A DNA stretch of 10,000 bases from Candidatus Hydrogenedens sp. (GTDB taxonomy: Bacteria; Hydrogenedentota; Hydrogenedentia; Hydrogenedentales; Hydrogenedentaceae). Location: assembly GCA_020216745.1 (NCBI GenBank), contig JAIWNQ010000229.1:1-10000 (forward strand), in the 5' to 3' direction. The notes below the pieces were generated by a model that did not search any database, was not told the origin of the DNA, and was given only the letters and a program-made list of their open reading frames with translations. Both the position numbers and the translations under genes were made by a program. Of the stretch, positions 6,964 to 10,000 are shown in pieces; the stretch's first letter is position 1, and the number at the start of each line of letters is the position of its first letter.

Positions 6964-8126
6964 TTGAAAGGCACCTCTCGTGTTTGTATACAAGGAACCA
7001 TTAAATCCTGATTATTAATAGCAGTTGTTGTGAGTTGCCTCGCTCTTTTAATTATCTGCTGGGTTTCTAAATCAGGAGCAGATTTAAGTTCTTCTTGAAG
7101 AACTTTATAATATTCCGATAGTATCGTGTTATATTCCTCATCTTCTGAATTCATAATTTCTTCAAAGTCAGCGGTTATATCCCACGTAATTAATTCGCAC
7201 TCACGGGCAAGGTTCTCTATAATGTCAGGTATCGATTGAGCCAACTTTAGAGAAATCAGTTCATCAAAAGAGATATGACACACTCGTGGATTAGGAATCT
7301 TCGCTATCTCGTCTGATAATAACTGGAGAACATCCTCCTTCTGCATATTAAAACCATTGAAGGTTATATGAGAGTAATGTGTTTTTTGTGTTTCGATATG
7401 TTCTATCTTTGATGTTTCCCATATATTATTGGAACAACGAAACTGAACACCTAACACACCAAAAGGTGGTATATCTTCCAAACAGAGCGGTTCTGGAAGT
7501 CCACAATAATATACCGAACATTTTGATGAATGGTAATATTGTCCATACTTATGGTCTTTACCTAAGGCAATGTATGAAATTCCAAAGTCTATATATGTGC
7601 CTATCTCTTTATCATGTACAGCGTCATTTTTACTTAATAAAGGCAAATCATACGCAAGAATAATATGATTTTTTTCCTTATCAATAGTCTCTAAATCAGG
7701 ATAAGGCTCCCCTTGAAAATCAGTATCGCTTACCGCAAAACCGTGAACCACAAGAGGAATAGATTTTGATTCCCACTTTATCCAGTTTGGTTGATTTAAC
7801 ACAATAACATTTTCAGGCAAAGGCTCTAAGAAATATGGGGAATACTTAGACAAAGCATCTGCATTTCCAGGTGCTATTATCACAGGAATAGGTGAGATAG
7901 ATTCGAAGGTCTTCAATACCCATTTTAAGGTATCATCCGTTATATATTTTGCTTCAAGTAAATTGCCCGCAATTAATAACGCATCTGCATTATTTTCAAT
8001 CACTTTATTGACTATTTCTGACAAAACATCTCTCTGCCTTTGCCTTTTTATTCTTCCAAAATGAGGATTAGAAAAAGTAGAAAAAGGTCTGTCTAAATAT
8101 AGATTCGCTGTATGTATAATAAACAT
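6960..8126 (-). CDS. SbcD/YhaO-like metallophosphoesterase-fold protein, predicted catalytically inactive
   Basis: The 388-residue length and conserved blocks fit the Mre11/SbcD/YhaO family: HTANLYLDRPF (5-15), ALLIAGNLLE (49-58), IPVIIAPGNAD (80-90) and ISYIALGKDH (183-192). Mapping the eight active positions of Mre11 gives Asp to Asn8, His to Tyr10, Asp to Asn55, Asn88 kept, catalytic His to Ala89, His to Tyr159, His to Lys190, and His192 kept. Six of eight are lost, so two metal ions are unlikely to bind and nuclease activity is not expected. The reading frame is intact and its TGA overlaps the ATG of the ATPase gene by four bases, so it is probably a maintained structural or regulatory partner, not a decaying gene. 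The C-terminal 160 residues (capping and ATPase-binding region) show no motif I recognise. It follows the glycosyltransferase gene by 24 bases. Only a weak ribosome site (GGGG, 13 nt upstream) is seen. Confidence 0.87.
   Translation of the reverse strand: MFIIHTANLYLDRPFSTFSNPHFGRIKRQRQRDVLSEIVNKVIENNADALLIAGNLLEAKYITDDTLKWVLKTFESISPIPVIIAPGNADALSKYSPYFLEPLPENVIVLNQPNWIKWESKSIPLVVHGFAVSDTDFQGEPYPDLETIDKEKNHIILAYDLPLLSKNDAVHDKEIGTYIDFGISYIALGKDHKYGQYYHSSKCSVYYCGLPEPLCLEDIPPFGVLGVQFRCSNNIWETSKIEHIETQKTHYSHITFNGFNMQKEDVLQLLSDEIAKIPNPRVCHISFDELISLKLAQSIPDIIENLARECELITWDITADFEEIMNSEDEEYNTILSEYYKVLQEELKSAPDLETQQIIKRARQLTTTAINNQDLMVPCIQTREVPFK
6972..6977 (-). promoter_or_regulatory. Ribosome binding site deciding the ATPase start
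   Basis: GAGGTG on the minus strand sits eight nt before the ATG at 6963 and lies downstream of the alternative ATG at 6993. It therefore supports the shorter reading, whose first residues MKFIKGH match family N-termini. Confidence 0.75.
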
Positions 8127-8150
8127 CGTTACATTAACCCCATAAAGTAA

Positions 8151-9101
8151 TTACGGAGATATTATATCAATTTGAGGTTCTTCTCTGTTTATAGCATCTT
8201 GGAAACCACGATGCCTGAAATATCTAAATACACGACGATATGCATAGTTTAGGGTTCTCGAATCCTCTGGAAATTTTTTGCAAATTTGATGATAATAGGG
8301 AACGACTAAAGAATTAAATATACGAGTATAAAGAGGTTGATATAACCTGTAATGTTCAATCACTTCATAACTGTTCGGAAATATTCGCATGAAACATCCC
8401 ATCGAATAGCCTCGCCGATAATGATATTTACATATATTAAAATAACTACTCCCTGTCCAAATCCAACAGAGTGCTTGCTCATCAATCTGAAGTGGAACAT
8501 CTGCATCTTGCAATCTCTGAGCCAATTCAACTTCTGAAAAGTCGGGAAATGAAAAGAATTTATTTAATCCACCAATATGAAGAATCATTTCTTTTGGAAA
8601 ACTCATATTTGCTAATGAAAAATGAAACGGGGTGGGCTTAATAGGTTTTGGAATTGGGAAAAGGACATCTTCAGGAAGAAACCATCGGGTAATACTTCGT
8701 GATGATAGGCGAGGATGGGGAATTAAAGACCCACTCACACATGCCTTGTCGTTATTTATCCGTTGTATGTGAACATGTCGTTGAACCCAATTCGACGAAG
8801 GTAACACATCAAATTGACTACAAAGTATCCATTTCCCCTCAGCCTCTCGAAAACCTAAATTCCATGCTTCAATTTCAGAATTGCTCGAATCATGAATATA
8901 ACGTACTTTGAGTGGAGAGCCTTTAATTAGCGAGTGTATTTGGTCATCCACTTTTTGAGTCGAACCTACATCGATAATAATCCATTCCATTTGGGATAAT
9001 GGGAACTCTTGAAGCTCAAGATGTATAAACCAAGTAGGCAAATATGCTGATAAGTTTTCGCCAACAAGTAAAACACTGACATCTGGATATCTGGACAACA
9101 T
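8151..9101 (-). CDS. Family 2-like glycosyltransferase, divergent
   Basis: This soluble 316-residue protein has the general pattern of GT-A fold family 2 glycosyltransferases, which move sugars from nucleotide-sugar donors to cell-surface polymers or lipids. VSVLLVGENLSAYLPTW (8-24) and MEWIIIDVGST (38-48) form the first Rossmann half. EIEAWNLGFREAEGKWILC (76-94) resembles the usual N-x-G-x-x-x-A-x-G-x-x-L block. FDVLPSSNW (97-105) takes the place of the DxD metal site, with Asp98 but no second Asp. GGLNKFFSFPDFSEVELAQRL (177-197) matches the acceptor/catalytic block, with Glu190 and Glu192 replacing the common EDxEL. It is the first gene of the operon and is followed after 24 bases by the SbcD-like gene. 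No membrane segment is visible. The C-terminus is rich in Tyr, Arg and Phe. Family placement is good; donor and acceptor are unknown. Confidence 0.82.
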   Translation of the reverse strand: MLSRYPDVSVLLVGENLSAYLPTWFIHLELQEFPLSQMEWIIIDVGSTQKVDDQIHSLIKGSPLKVRYIHDSSNSEIEAWNLGFREAEGKWILCSQFDVLPSSNWVQRHVHIQRINNDKACVSGSLIPHPRLSSRSITRWFLPEDVLFPIPKPIKPTPFHFSLANMSFPKEMILHIGGLNKFFSFPDFSEVELAQRLQDADVPLQIDEQALCWIWTGSSYFNICKYHYRRGYSMGCFMRIFPNSYEVIEHYRLYQPLYTRIFNSLVVPYYHQICKKFPEDSRTLNYAYRRVFRYFRHRGFQDAINREEPQIDIISP

Positions 9102-9135
9102 AATATCTCGTTTTCATTCTCTTTTTTATTACAAT

Positions 9136-9164
9136 ATTATCATGTTAATATGTTCAGAAGTGAA
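9136..9164 (-). promoter_or_regulatory. Candidate promoter of the glycosyltransferase operon
   Basis: On the minus strand TTCACT (9159-9164) and GATAAT (9136-9141) are separated by 17 nt, matching four and five of six consensus positions. Transcription would start near 9129, about 28 nt before the ATG at 9101. The -10 overlaps the left arm of an inverted repeat, ATATTA (9134-9139) and TAATAT (9146-9151), which could be an operator. AT-rich DNA gives chance matches, so this remains tentative. Confidence 0.4.
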
Positions 9165-9200
9165 ATTTTATTATTAAACCATAAAAACATAACAAATAAC

Positions 9201-9242
9201 TATTCAAATATCCATACTCTATTATGACAACATATTCAAATA
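9201..9242. repeat. Direct repeat TATTCAAATA, two copies
   Basis: TATTCAAATA occurs at 9201-9210 and 9233-9242, 32 bp apart (about three helix turns), flanking the proposed ATG at 9224. It could be a regulator site or chance in AT-rich DNA. Confidence 0.35.
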
Positions 9243-10000
9243 ATTCTACCGAGTACCGACGGTTCCCTTTTTGGGGAATATTGTTAAGTGGAATTTTTCT
9301 ACTACTGATAATTCGTATTTATTGGGACCCTTCATTATCTACATCTACCAGTTCCACAACTTTATCAAGTGCTTACAAAGACACATGGACAAAGGGACAG
9401 TATATCATCTGGGGTCCTATTTGGAAATATGGATTTGAACGAATTAAAAAAGGTGAAATTCCATTCTGGAATCCATACCAATTATGTGGTCAACCTTATC
9501 TTGTTGATTTTCGAACTGCATTATTTCAGCCATTACACATGTTATTCTGGCGTATCGATTTTCAAACAGCATACCAATGGTATATTTTCCTCTGCTTATT
9601 TTTATTAGGACTTGGTTTCCTTATTTGGGGACGAATTTTAGAAATTCCATATCCAGCACTGTTGCCTGGATTGGTATCCCTTTTATTTTCCAGCCCGACA
9701 ATTGCAGTGCAGATGTCCATATCTTTTCTTAGTGGCTCCGTTTGGCTTGTATTCCTTATGGGTGGGGTAGTTTATTTTTTAGAAAATTCAACTGGACGAA
9801 GTTTTTTAGTCCTCTTATTTATATGGGTCGCATTACTTTTATCTGGTAGCATAGAGTGTATTACATCAGGTTTTATTCTATTACTATTATTTCCATTAAT
9901 CCTTGAAAAGTTACCTATGCTATCAGTGAGCCGTACTATTTCATCCGCATTTCGTAATATAGCGTTTGTTCTTATATTAGGTTTAATGATAACTGCATTT
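9224..10000 (+). CDS. Multi-pass membrane protein with a WNPY motif (YfhO/GT-C-like), C-terminus cut by window edge
   Basis: Reading from the ATG at 9224 gives 259 codons without a stop to the window edge. The protein has a short N-terminal tail, a first membrane segment at about 17-33, and an extended loop with GEIPFWNPYQLCGQPYLVD (77-95) and a following FQPLH (101-105). Further hydrophobic segments lie at about 118-138, 143-160, 168-186 and 193-228, and another begins near 246. A loop with P-x-W-N-P-Y...G-x-P after the first membrane helix is typical of large bacterial membrane proteins of the YfhO or GT-C glycosyltransferase type, which modify surface polymers with lipid-linked sugars. This is family recall, not a search result. 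It is transcribed divergently from the glycosyltransferase at 9101, which supports a surface-glycan role. No good ribosome site precedes the ATG, so the exact start is uncertain. Confidence 0.75.
   Translation, partial: MTTYSNNSTEYRRFPFWGILLSGIFLLLIIRIYWDPSLSTSTSSTTLSSAYKDTWTKGQYIIWGPIWKYGFERIKKGEIPFWNPYQLCGQPYLVDFRTALFQPLHMLFWRIDFQTAYQWYIFLCLFLLGLGFLIWGRILEIPYPALLPGLVSLLFSSPTIAVQMSISFLSGSVWLVFLMGGVVYFLENSTGRSFLVLLFIWVALLLSGSIECITSGFILLLLFPLILEKLPMLSVSRTISSAFRNIAFVLILGLMITAF

Noticed and set aside
6964..6993. Ten-residue longer start for the ATPase (MYTNTRGAFQ)
   Set aside because: The extension overlaps the SbcD-like gene, contains the ribosome site GAGGTG itself and does not match family N-termini. 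The ATGA overlap start at 6963 is far better.
6960..8126. SbcD-like gene as a decaying pseudogene
   Set aside because: The frame is full length without stops, the fold blocks are conserved, and the gene is translationally coupled to the ATPase gene. The losses are confined to active-site residues.

Overview
The window is AT-rich bacterial DNA (judged by eye, GC content not computed). Shine-Dalgarno sites precede several genes, and the genes are closely packed on the minus strand. The gene set suggests a bacterium that lives at least partly without oxygen. It has an oxygen-sensitive class III ribonucleotide reductase with its radical-SAM activase, a methionine sulfoxide reductase B for oxidative damage, an SbcC/SbcD (YhaN/YhaO-like) pair, and surface-polymer type genes. 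The species cannot be placed from this window.

Layout. (1) Positions 1-2778, minus strand: nrdD followed by nrdG (cut by the left edge), an operon for making dNTPs under anaerobic conditions. (2) 2779-3337: a 559-base regulatory region. It holds a strong sigma70-type promoter firing toward nrdD, two NrdR-box-like sites exactly 31 bp apart that cover and flank the -35 element, a DnaA box farther upstream, short repeats, and a leader of about 170 nt with two mutually exclusive hairpins. (3) 3338-3739, plus strand: msrB, convergent with the next operon. (4) 9101 down to 3784, minus strand: a tight three-gene operon of a family 2-like glycosyltransferase, an SbcD/YhaO-like protein and an SbcC/YhaN-like ATPase. 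The last two overlap by four bases (ATGA). (5) 9224 to the right edge, plus strand: the start of a multi-pass membrane protein divergent from that operon.

The most unusual part is the SbcC/SbcD-like pair. The ATPase keeps its Walker A, ABC signature and Walker B motifs. The middle of its coiled coil carries a two-segment membrane hairpin where Rad50/SbcC proteins have a zinc hook. Its partner has the Mre11/SbcD fold pattern, but six of the eight metal-binding or catalytic positions are substituted, so it is probably not a nuclease. I read this as a membrane-tethered SMC-like ATPase with a pseudo-nuclease partner, co-transcribed with a divergent glycosyltransferase. The residue changes are read directly from the sequence; the functional conclusion is inference.

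No tRNA, rRNA, CRISPR array, insertion sequence or attachment site was seen.
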